This document shows positions 16,545-24,630 of a stretch of DNA of 64,000 nt, in pieces. This DNA is from Actinoplanes solisilvae (GTDB lineage Bacteria > Actinomycetota > Actinomycetes > Mycobacteriales > Micromonosporaceae). Where the stretch lies: assembly GCF_003999975.1 (NCBI RefSeq), contig NZ_RJAC01000001.1:1178001-1242000 (forward strand), in the 5' to 3' direction. Within the stretch, counting starts at the first letter, position 1, and each line of letters opens with the position of its first letter. The notes beneath the pieces were generated by a model, which saw only the letters and a list, made by a program, of their open reading frames with translations, was not told where the DNA came from and searched no databases. A program made the translations under genes and the position numbers.

Positions 16545-16868
16545 ATGTCCACGGCACCGACGTCTACCCCGTCCATCACTCCGCCCCAGCGCGACCCGGC
16601 GGACGTGGCGCCCGCCGACAGCTACCACCCCTCCGACCGCGTGTGGGTCTACCGCGACGGCTGGCGCGCCGGCGTCATCGAGGCAGCCTCTCCCCGCGCC
16701 GTCACCGTGACCTACCGCCCCGGCGCTCACCTGGGCACGGGCGTCGACACGTTCACCGCGCCCTACGTGACGGCTCGCTCGGGCGAAGACCCGGCCGTCG
16801 ACCGCCGCCACCTCGGCCGCGGCATCTTCACCCCGTCCGGCCTTCCCGTGCGGCACTCAGCGGCATGA
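16545..16868 (+). CDS. Small protein with SH3/Tudor-like barrel, unknown function
   Basis: 107 residues; the ATG at 16545 has GGAGGG nine bases upstream, better than earlier in-frame starts. After a Thr/Pro-rich N-terminus (~1-35), the centre 'DRVWVYRDGWRAGVIEAASPRAVTVTYRP' looks like a small beta-barrel (SH3/Tudor/KOW-like), followed by 'DTFTAPYVTARSGEDPAVD'. No family is recognised with confidence. It is divergent from the XRE gene and overlaps the next gene by four bases (ATGA), forming a two-gene operon. Similar small proteins often accompany XRE/DUF397 loci in actinomycetes; that statement is from general familiarity, not a search. Confidence 0.65.
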   Translation: MSTAPTSTPSITPPQRDPADVAPADSYHPSDRVWVYRDGWRAGVIEAASPRAVTVTYRPGAHLGTGVDTFTAPYVTARSGEDPAVDRRHLGRGIFTPSGLPVRHSAA

Positions 16869-17053
16869 CCGGCGCGGTCACCGTCGCGGCCGTCGTGGGC
16901 CTGCTGAGCCTGTTAGGCGGCGTCGCCCTGGGCTGGCATCTGCGGCGCACCAATGAGTGGTGCCCCTCCTGCGGCGACCAGATGTCCTGCCAGGAGTGCG
17001 GCAAAGAGACAGCCTGGCCCACCAACGCGACCCCGGCCCGCCCGCTCCCCTGA
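16865..17053 (+). CDS. Small membrane protein with zinc-ribbon-like tail
   Basis: 62 residues starting at an ATG that overlaps the previous stop. One membrane span (~4-24, 'VTVAAVVGLLSLLGGVALGWHL') is followed by a cytoplasmic tail with paired cysteines, CPSC and CQEC seven residues apart (about residues 34-48), suggesting a tiny zinc or Fe-S knuckle. The last residues are Pro-rich. It is translationally coupled to the barrel protein before it. No named family; the combination of one membrane anchor and a Cys4 knuckle suits a membrane-bound adaptor. Confidence 0.65.
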   Translation: MTGAVTVAAVVGLLSLLGGVALGWHLRRTNEWCPSCGDQMSCQECGKETAWPTNATPARPLP

Positions 17054-17448
17054 GCCCGCCGTCGGCCCGGAACCCCAGGACGGCTCGACCGTCAAGCCCC
17101 TGCGGCCGACCCCTCGCACTGCAGCCCCGTTGCGGCCAGCGCCGAAGCGTCCTGCCCTCGGCACTCATTCGGCCCATTCGCGGGCACCGGCCTCGACCGC
17201 GTGGAATTTCTCGTACCACTTCCGGCATTGTCTGCGCGTGACCGCGTCGGCGCGTTCCGTGAATCCCCCGGAGCCGCCACCATTTGGTTGCCGGCACTGC
17301 ATGAATACGAAGCAGCGCCGCCACCAGGACATTTGCAATTGCTCCCGCGCAAAGCAGCCGGCGACGCTCCCGCCGACGTGTCCTACCAGGAACTGGAACG
17401 GCCACGTCACCTGATCAGTAAGAACGTGGCCGCCTCGATCGATGGGCG
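17054..17448. other. Intergenic stretch, no supported gene
   Basis: About 395 bases between the small zinc-ribbon gene and the end of the fusion oxidoreductase. The right part is less GC-rich than its surroundings. An open frame at 17201-17452 (plus, GTG start, 83 codons) has no ribosome site and no recognisable sequence. I see nothing else that can be supported. Confidence 0.45.
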
Positions 17449-19677
17449 TTAATCGACTGTCGGGTCGATGTTGAAATTGTCCCGGAAGATGTTGTCCGGG
17501 TCGTATTCGCGCTTGAGCTCCCGCAGCCTTGCCAGCGTCTTCTCCGGCCACGCTTCGTATATGCGCTCGGGGCTCTGGTCGGTCTCGAAAGAGAGATACA
17601 GCCCCCGGAAGTGGGATCCCAATTGTGCCCATGCGGCGTCCAGTTCATCCCGCGAGGACCCGAATGCAACGACTGAGAAGTTAGCTGACCGGTGCGAATA
17701 CGCCGTCGCATCCTCGGGCACATCGGCGACCGCGCCACCGACCGACCGCACCTGGAAGAAGTAGACGGTGCCGGCCTCGAGCAGGCGCGCGGCCTCGGCA
17801 CAGAACGAGGGCGTCAGGTGATCGACCAACCCCGACCGGGCCACCGGGTCGCCCTGGCCCTCGTGGGCCGCGTCCGGCACGTTCATGACCCCGGCGTACG
17901 GCACGAGCTGCACCTGCTGATCGAGCAGCGGAGCCACCTCGGCCAGCGGCGTCAAGCGTTCGATGATCGTGTCGGGATCGTCCGAGTCGACCACCCCGTA
18001 CACCTGGGCCAGGCTCTGCCCCTGTCGCGGCGGCGCCATGATCAGGTTGGTGGTGGTGTCACGAGGGGCGGCCTCCATCGCGGCGCCCCACTTCTCGAGC
18101 AGCGCGGCCGAGTCTGACGCGTCATAGATGAACTGTCCGAACCCGACGTCGCCGACCTCGTCAACCTGGAACTCGAACGACGTGACCACCCCGAAGTTCG
18201 CGCCGGCGCCGCGGACGGCCCAGAACAGGTCGGGATGTTCACGCGAGCTGACGTGCACCCGGCTGCCGTCGGCCAGCACCAGATCGGCCGCGCGCAGGTG
18301 GTCGATCGTCAGGCCGTGCTCACGCGCCAGCCAGCCGATGCCGCCCGCGGTGGCCAGCCCGCCGACCCCGACGCCGCCGTAGTCGCCGCTCGACAAGGCC
18401 CATCCGTGCGGAGCCAGCGCGGCAGCCACGTCCTTCCAGCGAGCACCGGCCTCCACCCGTACGAGTCTGTCCTCTTCGGAAAGCACGGTGATCGCACGCA
18501 GGCCGGAGAGGTCGATCACAATCCCACCGTCGTTGGTGGAGCGGCCGCTGATGCCGTGCCCGCCACTGCGCACCGCGAGCGGCACCCGCTGATCACGGGC
18601 GAAGGCGAGCGCCGCCACCACCTGCTCGACGTCGCGCGGCTGGATGACCAGGCCGGGCGCTCCACCCCGCATATACGTCGAGCGCACCTTGGCGTACCCG
18701 AAATCACCCGGCTCGATCGAGGTCAACGATGTGGGCAGGGCGTCGTAGTCGATGTTGGCGCGGCGCTGGGCGAGCGCGGCGGCACTGCGTACCGGGGCGG
18801 TGTCGAGACCGACCGCCGCTCGTTCGCGAGCAACCTCTTCCCGTACGGCTGGAATGACCTCCTCGGACCAGCGCCACAGCTCGCGCGGATCGTCCGAGCC
18901 GAGGATGAACGTGCCGACGCCGTCCTCAAGTGCGAGCGCGACGATCTCATCAACCCACTGCGCGGACTTCTTGCCCGGGTCGCCGGTCATGTTCAGCAGC
19001 CGGCGAACCTCCCGCGGGTCACGACCGGCCCGCACCGCCGACTCGTCGATGAACGCGTTACCCCGACCAAGATCCCCAGGCTTCAGGTACGACAGCGAGG
19101 GCAGCCAGCCGTCAGCCTTGGTGCCGATCAGGCGCAGCATGCGTGGCTTGTACGCGCCGAGCCAGATGGGCACGTCGTGGGCGGGAGCGGGCCCCCGTTT
19201 GGCCCCGGCCAACTGGTAATACGTGCCGTCGTAGCGCAACTGGGCCCGGTCGCCGGCCCGCCACACCTCGCGGATCACGTCGACGGCCTCGGAGAGCTGA
19301 TCGACCGACTCGGCGGGCGTACGCCGCGGGAAACCCATCGCGACCATCGCGTCCCAGAAGGCACCCGCGCCCAGGCCGAGCGCGACCCGTCCGCCGGAAA
19401 GCCGGTCGAGGCTGGCCACCGCACGGGCCAGCACAGGCGCCGGACGCATCGCGACGTTGAGCACATTGCCGGCGACCTGGATCGTCTCGGTGCTCGCGGC
19501 AACCCAGCTCAGCAGCGTCCACGTGTCGTGGAACGCGGGCTGATAAGGGTGATCCTGGAACGAGACGAGGTCGAAGCCGAGCTGCTCACTGAGCTGAGCG
19601 AGCTCGACGGCAGCCCCCGGCGGATTGTCGACGGGAGTGATGAACGAGCCGAACCGAATCGGGTGACCGTAGTCCAC
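17449..19677 (-). CDS. Fusion flavoprotein: luciferase-like (LLM) + BBE-type FAD oxidoreductase
   Basis: 742 residues in one uninterrupted frame. Residues ~5-290 form a luciferase-like monooxygenase domain (FMN/F420 type): 'RFGSFITPVDNPPGAAVELAQLSEQLGFDLVSFQDHPYQPAFHDTW', 'GNVLNVAMRPAPVLARAVASLDRLSGGRVALGLGAG'. Residues ~335-742 form a VAO/berberine-bridge FAD enzyme: the PCMH FAD domain with RSGGHGISG, where His374 is the expected covalent FAD site, 'ANFGVVT', and the C-terminal BBE motif 'KREYDPDNIFRDNFNI'. The second covalent-attachment Cys of bicovalent BBE enzymes is missing (GDYGGVGVGG region, ~431-440). The start is GTG. Two oxidation steps in one chain suggest channelling or two chemistries on related substrates. 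No operon partner is visible. Confidence 0.9.
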   Translation of the reverse strand: MDYGHPIRFGSFITPVDNPPGAAVELAQLSEQLGFDLVSFQDHPYQPAFHDTWTLLSWVAASTETIQVAGNVLNVAMRPAPVLARAVASLDRLSGGRVALGLGAGAFWDAMVAMGFPRRTPAESVDQLSEAVDVIREVWRAGDRAQLRYDGTYYQLAGAKRGPAPAHDVPIWLGAYKPRMLRLIGTKADGWLPSLSYLKPGDLGRGNAFIDESAVRAGRDPREVRRLLNMTGDPGKKSAQWVDEIVALALEDGVGTFILGSDDPRELWRWSEEVIPAVREEVARERAAVGLDTAPVRSAAALAQRRANIDYDALPTSLTSIEPGDFGYAKVRSTYMRGGAPGLVIQPRDVEQVVAALAFARDQRVPLAVRSGGHGISGRSTNDGGIVIDLSGLRAITVLSEEDRLVRVEAGARWKDVAAALAPHGWALSSGDYGGVGVGGLATAGGIGWLAREHGLTIDHLRAADLVLADGSRVHVSSREHPDLFWAVRGAGANFGVVTSFEFQVDEVGDVGFGQFIYDASDSAALLEKWGAAMEAAPRDTTTNLIMAPPRQGQSLAQVYGVVDSDDPDTIIERLTPLAEVAPLLDQQVQLVPYAGVMNVPDAAHEGQGDPVARSGLVDHLTPSFCAEAARLLEAGTVYFFQVRSVGGAVADVPEDATAYSHRSANFSVVAFGSSRDELDAAWAQLGSHFRGLYLSFETDQSPERIYEAWPEKTLARLRELKREYDPDNIFRDNFNIDPTVD

Positions 19678-19827
19678 CTTGTGATCGTAGGTCGGCCGTG
19701 CGCCTCACCAGTGCGGTTTATGTAAGCCACGACCCGCATGAAGTGAGACAGGGGCCACGGGGTGAGCGGCATCCGCGGCGGGTATCAATCCGCCCATCGA
19801 GCACACGGTCAGACGGAGGTGGTCACC

Positions 19828-20124
19828 ATGCTCGATCCACAAGAAAAGGCCAAGTTCGACGGCCTGGTGACGGAGCTCCGCGAGGCCGACCCAGAATTCT
19901 GCCGTCGAATGGACCGGATGGGCGTGCCCCGCCCCCGCCTATACACGACCCTGGCGTTCCTGCTCTGGTCATTCGCGCCGTTGTGCATCGTGCTGGGCGG
20001 GTGGACAGGCACCATCTTCGCCGCGATTTTCGTGGCGTACGGCCTGCGCCTCTACATCAGGCGCAACGGCCGCCCATCGCGGTCGATCGTCTTCCCCGGC
20101 CGCCGTACGAACCCCGCCTCTTAA
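19828..20124 (+). CDS. DUF3040 small membrane protein
   Basis: 98 residues; the ATG at 19828 has GGAGGTG at a good distance, whereas the in-frame ATG at 19762 has none. It has a charged N-terminal amphipathic segment ('LDPQEKAKFDGLVTELREADPEFCRRM') and then two close membrane spans (~40-56 and ~60-76), which is the DUF3040 pattern common in Actinobacteria. The C-terminal tail is basic. Function is unknown. Its stop overlaps the stop of the convergent purC by two bases. Confidence 0.75.
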   Translation: MLDPQEKAKFDGLVTELREADPEFCRRMDRMGVPRPRLYTTLAFLLWSFAPLCIVLGGWTGTIFAAIFVAYGLRLYIRRNGRPSRSIVFPGRRTNPAS

Positions 20125-20960
20125 CGCCAGGAGTCGCCGGTCAAGCGCTCGTAGACCTCGACGTACCGGTTACGGGTGGCTTCGACCACCTCGTCCGGAA
20201 TCTCAGGCCCAGGAGCCGTACGGTCCCAGTCCGTCAGCGACGACGACCAGTCCCGCAGGAACTGCTTGTCGAGGTAGCGCGGCGTACCACCCGGCTTCCA
20301 CTCGTCCGCCGCCCAGAACCGCGACGAGTCGGGCGTGAGCAGCTCATCCCCCAGCGTCAGGGTGCCATCCTGCGCGAACCCGAGCTCAATCTTGGTGTCC
20401 GCGATGATGATGCCCTTGGCCTTCGCGATCTGCTGGCCGCGCCCGTAGACCTCGAGCGTGATCCGCCTGAGCTCAGCCGCCACGTCCTTCCCGACTTTGT
20501 CTTCAACGTCGGCGTACGTCATGAACTCGTCGTGCCCCTCACCCGGAGGCACCTTGGTCGTCGGCGTGAAGATCGGCTCAGGCAGCTCGGACGCCTCGAT
20601 CAGGCCTGGAGGCAGCGCGACCCCGGAGACGGCACCGTCCCGCTCGTACTCCTTGAGCCCCGAGCCGGCCAGGTAGCCGCGGGCGATGCACTCAACCATG
20701 ACCATGTCGAGCTTCTCGCACCGCACAGCACGGCCGGCCCACTCCTGCGGCACGTCAGTGCTGGAGATGACGTGGTTGGGCACGACGTCGGCAAGCTGCT
20801 CGAACCACCAGAGCGAGAGCTGCGTCAGGATCTTGCCCTTGTCCGGAATCGGCGTCGGAAGGACGACGTCGTAGATCGAGACCCGGTCAGACGCAACAAG
20901 CAGGATGTCCTGCCCATCCGCGTAGACGTCCCGAACCTTCCCCGAGTGCAACAGCTCCAC
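20121..20960 (-). CDS. purC: SAICAR synthetase (phosphoribosylaminoimidazole-succinocarboxamide synthase)
   Basis: 279 residues, cytosolic. It catalyses CAIR + L-aspartate + ATP to SAICAR in purine biosynthesis. Family marks: 'GKVRDVY' near the N-terminus (~7-13), 'ASDRVSIYDVVLPTPIPDKGKILTQLSLWWFE' (~23-54), 'VECIARGYLAGSGLKEY' (~89-105), 'IIADTKIELGF' (~186-196), and 'DELLTPDSSRFW'. Length fits the larger purC type. No other pur gene is in the window, so it seems isolated. The start lies 113 bp from the divergent helicase gene of the defence island; lower-GC, foreign-looking sequence begins just beyond. Confidence 0.97.
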   Translation of the reverse strand: MELLHSGKVRDVYADGQDILLVASDRVSIYDVVLPTPIPDKGKILTQLSLWWFEQLADVVPNHVISSTDVPQEWAGRAVRCEKLDMVMVECIARGYLAGSGLKEYERDGAVSGVALPPGLIEASELPEPIFTPTTKVPPGEGHDEFMTYADVEDKVGKDVAAELRRITLEVYGRGQQIAKAKGIIIADTKIELGFAQDGTLTLGDELLTPDSSRFWAADEWKPGGTPRYLDKQFLRDWSSSLTDWDRTAPGPEIPDEVVEATRNRYVEVYERLTGDSWR

Positions 20961-21073
20961 GTGCTCCCCTTAGCTCACCAGGCGTACCGGTTCACGCTAT
21001 CTGACCGTTCGGCGAGGGCACGTGGACCCCGTTAGCGGCTCTCGAAACGCTGCCGGTCCGGCAAACTGTCGCG

Positions 21074-24000
21074 GTGGCCGACGAACTCTCTGCGGGGCTC
21101 TACGAGACCTTGGTGACCGAATCTCTCAGCAACCGTCTTGCGGTGGTTGATCCCAAACTCGTCCAAACGCTCGATCTGCGATCGGCGGAAGCGGCAGATC
21201 GAATCGCTCAGCTGCTAGCCCGGCAGGTTCTTCAGGCACTCGAGTCGGTGTCGAGTGATGACCGCGTGACCATCGGGGTTGAGGTAGCTCACCTGTTGAC
21301 CAAGGCCCTGGACGAACGGTTGCCTCGCGCTGGCGTCGCCGACGATCGACCGGTCGAACCGGGAGCTGTGCTCACCGCGGTCGGCGAATGGCTCCCGGAT
21401 GGGTCGGTGCACGTCCCCGCACGACCTCTGATCCCACTTCTGGATACGGCATTGCTCACCAACGCCCGTGGTGAGCCACGGGTGGGGCTCCAGATTCTGC
21501 AGGAGATCGAGTCGTCCGACGCGATCGATGTCGTCATGGCGTTCGTCCGGAAAAGCGGTATCCGGCCCCTGCTTCCCGCGCTTCGTCGGCACGTGGAACG
21601 AGGTCGCCGGCTGAGGGTGCTGACCACGACCTATACCGGATCGACCGAGGCAGCGGCGCTTGACCTGCTAGCCGAACTCGGAGCGGACATCCGTGTCTCG
21701 TACGACACGACCGTTACCCGGCTCCATGCCAAGGCCTGGTTATTCCACCGCAACTCTTCCTTCAGCACCGCCTACGTGGGCTCCTCGAACCTGACACACT
21801 CCGCCCAAACCGACGGGATGGAGTGGAACGTCCGCGTCTCGGCGGCCCGGAATCCCGACGTCATCCGGAAGATTGGTGCGGCCATTGAGACCTACTGGGA
21901 AAACCGCGACTTCGTCGATTACGAGCGCGAGCAGTTCGACGAGTCCCTGGAGCGCTTGCGCCGTTCGGAGCGGGGCGGCAAGGCGTACATCAGTCCGCTC
22001 GAAGTCCGACTCGAGCCGTTCCAGGAGCGCCTTCTGGAACTAATTGAGCTCTCTCGGAGCAACGGCCGCCACCGCAACCTGCTGGTGTCGGCCACGGGCA
22101 CCGGCAAAACCGTGATGGCAGCGGTGGACTACGCCCGGCTTCGTGAGCGGCTACCCCGGGCCCGCCTGCTCTTTGTAGCCCACCGCCGAGAGATCCTCGA
22201 CAAGAGCCAGGAGACCTTCCGGCATGCCCTTCGGGATCACTCCTTCGGCGAGCTATGGGTGGGGAGCGAACGGCCGCGCCACTTCGAGCACGTCTTTGCC
22301 TCCATCCAAAACCTCACCGAGGAACGGCTCGAGCGGCTGGCCGAGGATCACTTCGACGTCATCATCGTCGACGAGTTCCACCACGCCGCGGCCAAGTCAT
22401 ACGACAAGCTGCTGAATAAGCTCAAACCCCGTGAGTTGCTGGGCCTGACCGCTACCCCGGAGCGGACCGACGGGCTGTCCATCCTGCACTGGTTCGACGA
22501 CCGCATCGCGGCCGAACTGCGTTTGTGGGACGCAATCGAACAACACCGGCTGACCCCGTTTGTCTATTACGGCATCCACGACGGTGTGGACCTTCGCGAC
22601 GTGCCGTGGCGGAGAGGCGCCGGCTATGACGTCGACGCCCTGACGGAGAAATACGTCGCGGGCGGCAGTTGGGCCCGACATGTATATCAGCAGCTCACCG
22701 ACCGCATCGACGACGTCCAAGCCATGCGATGCCTCGGATTCTGCGTCAGCGTCGCGCACGCTCGACACATGGCCGAGGTGTTCCGCAACCTCGGCATCGC
22801 CGCAATCGCAGTCTCAGGCACGACGCCAGAAGCCGAGCGGGCCAGCGCCCTCGCTGACTTGGAGGCGGGTCGCGTTCAGGTCGTCTTCTCGGTGGATCTG
22901 TTCAACGAAGGCGTCGACCTGCCGACCATCGACACCCTGCTCATGCTGCGCCCGACCGACAGCGCCACGCTCTTCCTGCAACAACTCGGTCGTGGCCTGC
23001 GGCAGTCGAAGGGCAAGACCGCCTGCACTGTGCTGGATTTCGTGGGCCAGCACCGGCGAGAGTTCCGCTTCGACCGCCGCTATCGAGCGCTGCTCGGCGG
23101 CACCCGAAGCGACCTAGACCGCGCCATCAGGGAGGGGTTCCCGTTCCTGCCGGCCGGTTGCCATATGGAGTTGGACGCGGTGGCGCAGAAGATCGTGCTC
23201 CAGAACATCAAGGACGCTGTCCCCACGCGCTGGCCCGCAAAGGTTGAAGAGCTGCGGGTCATCCATCAGGCTCGAGGGACGGTATCGCTTGCCGATTACC
23301 TGCGCGAGACCGGGCTTGATCTGGCGGACCTCTACGGAGATGACCATTGCTGGTCGAGCCTGCGCGAGCAAGCGGGCCTAACGGTCGCGCCGGCTGGGCC
23401 CCACGAGCGGTCACTACGCCGAGCTCTTGGGCGGCAACTGCACGTCGACGACCCTCAGCGCATCCGCGGATACCTTGACCTAATCAGCGCCGGTGTCCCG
23501 GACACGGCCGCGATGGGCTTGGTCGAACGACGGTTGGTTCGCATGCTGGTCGCCAACCTCGGCAATCAAGTGTTGGCCAAGGGCGACGACCTGCAGGGCG
23601 CGGTGGACATGGTGTGGGCTCACCCTCAGGTCCTCGCCGAACTGCGGGAACTTCTCCTCATCCGGCTAGACGAGCCTGACCATCTGCAGCACCCCGCGAT
23701 TCACGAGGTCCCACTTCAGGTGCACGGCCGCTATACGCGGATCGAGATCTTGGCCGCCGTAGGCGACGGGAACGCGGCGAAGACGGCAGAGTGGCGCGAG
23801 GGGGTTCTCGACGTGGCGGGCATCGGCGCCGACCTTCTTCTCTTCACACTCGACAAAACCAGCGGGAGCTTTTCGCCAACGACCCGGTACCGCGACTACG
23901 CGATCAGCCCAGACTTGATCCACTGGGAGAGCCAGTCAACAACCACGGCGGCCAGCCGCACAGGTCAGCGCTATCAGCAACATGTGGCGATGAAGCGTCG

Positions 24001-24166
24001 AATCCTTCTGTTCGCCAGGGCCAGTTCGGACGACCGGGCCTTCTGGTTCCTCGGACCCGCAACCTACGTCAGCCACGAGGGCGAACGCCCAATGGCTGTG
24101 ACTTGGCGACTCGAAACACCGCTGTCAGGCGACCTCTTCGCGGACTTCGCAGCTGCCGTCGCGTGA
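21074..24166 (+). CDS. SauUSI-like modified-DNA restriction enzyme (PLD-helicase-DUF3427)
   Basis: 1030 residues, GTG start without a clear ribosome site. Domains in order: N-terminal region; PLD-family nuclease (~120-280) with H218-x-K220 and G-S-S-N at 236-239; SF2 helicase (~320-700) with Walker A ATGTGKT (340-346), DEFH (433-436), motif III-like GLTATPERTDG, and motif VI QQLGRGLRQ (636-644); C-terminal DUF3427 region (~800-1030) with 'LLLFTLDKTSGSFSPTTRYRDYAISPDLIHWESQS'. This is the architecture of SauUSI, an ATP-dependent type IV enzyme that cuts 5-methylcytosine-containing DNA, where DUF3427 reads the modification. It is expected to restrict modified phage or plasmid DNA. The gene is lower in GC than its surroundings and stands next to an SRA-HNH gene. 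Confidence 0.88.
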   Translation: MADELSAGLYETLVTESLSNRLAVVDPKLVQTLDLRSAEAADRIAQLLARQVLQALESVSSDDRVTIGVEVAHLLTKALDERLPRAGVADDRPVEPGAVLTAVGEWLPDGSVHVPARPLIPLLDTALLTNARGEPRVGLQILQEIESSDAIDVVMAFVRKSGIRPLLPALRRHVERGRRLRVLTTTYTGSTEAAALDLLAELGADIRVSYDTTVTRLHAKAWLFHRNSSFSTAYVGSSNLTHSAQTDGMEWNVRVSAARNPDVIRKIGAAIETYWENRDFVDYEREQFDESLERLRRSERGGKAYISPLEVRLEPFQERLLELIELSRSNGRHRNLLVSATGTGKTVMAAVDYARLRERLPRARLLFVAHRREILDKSQETFRHALRDHSFGELWVGSERPRHFEHVFASIQNLTEERLERLAEDHFDVIIVDEFHHAAAKSYDKLLNKLKPRELLGLTATPERTDGLSILHWFDDRIAAELRLWDAIEQHRLTPFVYYGIHDGVDLRDVPWRRGAGYDVDALTEKYVAGGSWARHVYQQLTDRIDDVQAMRCLGFCVSVAHARHMAEVFRNLGIAAIAVSGTTPEAERASALADLEAGRVQVVFSVDLFNEGVDLPTIDTLLMLRPTDSATLFLQQLGRGLRQSKGKTACTVLDFVGQHRREFRFDRRYRALLGGTRSDLDRAIREGFPFLPAGCHMELDAVAQKIVLQNIKDAVPTRWPAKVEELRVIHQARGTVSLADYLRETGLDLADLYGDDHCWSSLREQAGLTVAPAGPHERSLRRALGRQLHVDDPQRIRGYLDLISAGVPDTAAMGLVERRLVRMLVANLGNQVLAKGDDLQGAVDMVWAHPQVLAELRELLLIRLDEPDHLQHPAIHEVPLQVHGRYTRIEILAAVGDGNAAKTAEWREGVLDVAGIGADLLLFTLDKTSGSFSPTTRYRDYAISPDLIHWESQSTTTAASRTGQRYQQHVAMKRRILLFARASSDDRAFWFLGPATYVSHEGERPMAVTWRLETPLSGDLFADFAAAVA

Positions 24167-24173
24167 GCTAAGC

Positions 24174-24210
24174 AGTTCAGCTACTGACCAGGGTTGTCAG
24201 TAGCCGAACT
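24174..24210. terminator. Long hairpin between the helicase gene and the small minus-strand gene
   Basis: Two 15-base arms (24174-24188 and 24196-24210) pair at 14 of 15 positions around a seven-base loop. The hairpin starts 8 bp after the helicase stop and its right arm covers the stop codon of the minus-strand gene, so it may terminate both transcripts. No T-run follows. Confidence 0.65.
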
Positions 24211-24466
24211 CAAATGTCAACCCCACCAGCTCAGGCGCTGAAGACTCCACAATCATCACGTCGTACCAGGAGTCGCCGTCTGTATGCCCCACGCCCGTGT
24301 GGGCAAAGACGTTGTCGTACTCCCAGGTCTCTCGGTCATCGGTTCCTTCGTCCGGTACCGGGAGCGTCACCGTCACGGTTGGCGTGGTGATCTGGGTGCC
24401 GAAAAACTCGTAAGTGTTCTCGATGTACAACCGCACCGTCGCCGTCAGGACCTCGACCTCGCTCAT
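24197..24466 (-). CDS. Small unknown protein inside the defence island
   Basis: 89 residues, ATG with a strong GAGGGG ribosome site four bases upstream. The composition alternates hydrophobic and polar residues ('ATVRLYIENTYEFFGTQITTPTVTVTLPVPDEG', 'WYDVMIVESSAPELVGLTFEFGY'), suggesting an all-beta fold; it is acidic and has no membrane span or cysteine. No family is recognised. It lies on the opposite strand between the two restriction genes and shares their lower GC. Its promoter region faces the SRA-HNH gene, so the two may be divergently controlled. Possible roles include regulator or modulator of the island, but this is inference only. Confidence 0.6.
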   Translation of the reverse strand: MSEVEVLTATVRLYIENTYEFFGTQITTPTVTVTLPVPDEGTDDRETWEYDNVFAHTGVGHTDGDSWYDVMIVESSAPELVGLTFEFGY

Positions 24467-24630
24467 GATCCCCTCGCAAGCCTTCGAGTTGCGAATGCGG
24501 CGTACTCGAAATGCCGCCCGCCTGAGCCGTTCATCTTCCTCTATTGAGGCGCCCGACTACTAGGCACTTGACACGTTGTCGAGCGAGCGGTAGGCGTCTG
24601 TCCATCGTGGCGCGAGGTGTGATTCTCTTC

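Noticed and set aside
17201..17452. Possible 83-residue protein before the fusion oxidoreductase
   Set aside because: No ribosome site, no family resemblance and it runs into the 3' end of a well-supported gene.
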